DNA of 64,000 nucleotides from Acidobacteriota bacterium (GTDB lineage Bacteria; Acidobacteriota; Blastocatellia; HR10): NCBI GenBank assembly GCA_030550025.1, contig JAUQQC010000004.1, positions 238,401 to 302,400 of the forward strand, read 5' to 3'. Shown piece by piece: positions 63,291 to 64,000 of this stretch (position 1 is its first letter; each line of letters starts with the position of its first letter). The notes under the pieces were generated by a model. It saw only the letters and a program-made list of their open reading frames with translations, ran no database searches and was not told where the DNA came from. The position numbers and the translations under genes were made by a program.

Positions 63291-63999
63291 AATGATCCTC
63301 CTTTGCGTTCAACTTTACCACCCGCACCACCTCATTCCCGCGAAAATCAATGACCTTGACGGCGATGCGCTTGTGCTCGCCGGGCTCGAACGGGAACGAG
63401 ACGGTGCCACGCATCTGTTCAAAAGCCTCAGGATCAATTTGCGCCTTGAGGGCGCGCTGCAGTTTCTCCCATGCATCAGGATCGCCGGGGAAGAAGGCCT
63501 GACAGATGTGGAAGGTCATGCCGTCGTAGTCGGTATCCAAAAACCAGGCAGCGACGTCGCTGCCGCGCGTATGCTGGGTTTCGCCTTTCAGCGGGTCATA
63601 GATGTCCACCCCGCGCAGTTCCACGATATATGTGCCATCTTTCTGAGGTGTCACCTTCACATCGGGCTGGCCAAAGACGGTGAAGATTTGGCTGGCGCGG
63701 GTGGTCTTGAGCAAATCACCCACGAGCACATCGGGGGCGATGTTGGCAAAATGAATCTGCATGCCTGCCACAGGCGCCTTCTGAATAAGCGCCTGTGCTT
63801 CGGGGTCGAAACTGAAACCCGCAAAGATGAGCACCTCATAGCCGTTCATCTTGGCGGTCGGGATGGCTTCTTTCACCTGAAACGCTGTCACCGGGCCATA
63901 CTGCGGCCCGAAGCTCAGCGCGACTCGGACGGTCTTGCCGTTCTGCACCGTCTCCGCTTCGGCGTGGAGATAGCCGATATGGAGCGGGTGCAGGTTTTG
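63283..63999 (-). CDS. C-terminal part of a probable site-specific DNA-methyltransferase (Mod), truncated by window edge
   Basis: Frame open to the edge (QNLHPLHIGYLHAEAETVQNGKTVRVALSFGPQYGPVTAFQVKEAI...); same strand and immediately upstream of the island leading to Res. Confidence 0.6.
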   Translation of the reverse strand, partial: QNLHPLHIGYLHAEAETVQNGKTVRVALSFGPQYGPVTAFQVKEAIPTAKMNGYEVLIFAGFSFDPEAQALIQKAPVAGMQIHFANIAPDVLVGDLLKTTRASQIFTVFGQPDVKVTPQKDGTYIVELRGVDIYDPLKGETQHTRGSDVAAWFLDTDYDGMTFHICQAFFPGDPDAWEKLQRALKAQIDPEAFEQMRGTVSFPFEPGEHKRIAVKVIDFRGNEVVRVVKLNAKEDHYG

Positions 64000-64000
64000 C

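Overview
This 64 kb high-GC window looks like a chromosomal segment from an Acidobacteriota-like bacterium. The lineage is inferred from an Oar-type TonB receptor with an N-terminal carboxypeptidase-regulatory domain and a VWFA-related 'acidobacterial' domain protein. The first 30 kb is mostly housekeeping: a truncated NtrC-type regulator, thiL, a SlyD-like FKBP, purMN, a compact bioBFDA operon, a YbhGFSR-type ABC exporter cluster, ggt, a PspA/coiled-coil/AAA ATPase cassette, a class A beta-lactamase homologue and purD. The most interesting part is 34.6-49.2 kb. There, an apparent extracellular electron transfer chain surrounds an aa3-type oxidase operon: an 11-heme cytochrome b/c fusion, a NapC-like multiheme, an MtrA/DmsE-like decaheme and an MtrB-like barrel on one side, and an OmcA/MtrC-like decaheme on the other. 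The oxidase subunit I appears to lack the conserved K-channel lysine. Next come a 2-oxoacid:ferredoxin oxidoreductase with fused beta and gamma subunits and an MscS plus giant AAA-type NTPase pair. The right end (58.8-64 kb) is a defence-like island: a type III-like Res helicase-nuclease and the end of a probable methyltransferase, with a HEPN-like gene, an unknown gene and a TIGR04255-like gene between them in visibly AT-richer DNA. Several unnamed noncoding structures stand out, including a candidate attenuator in the FKBP leader and a run of four tandem hairpins (one a perfect TGTGA-N6-TCACA palindrome) before the oxidase operon. I saw no rRNA, tRNA or CRISPR array. All family calls are from reading sequence and motifs; no database search was run.
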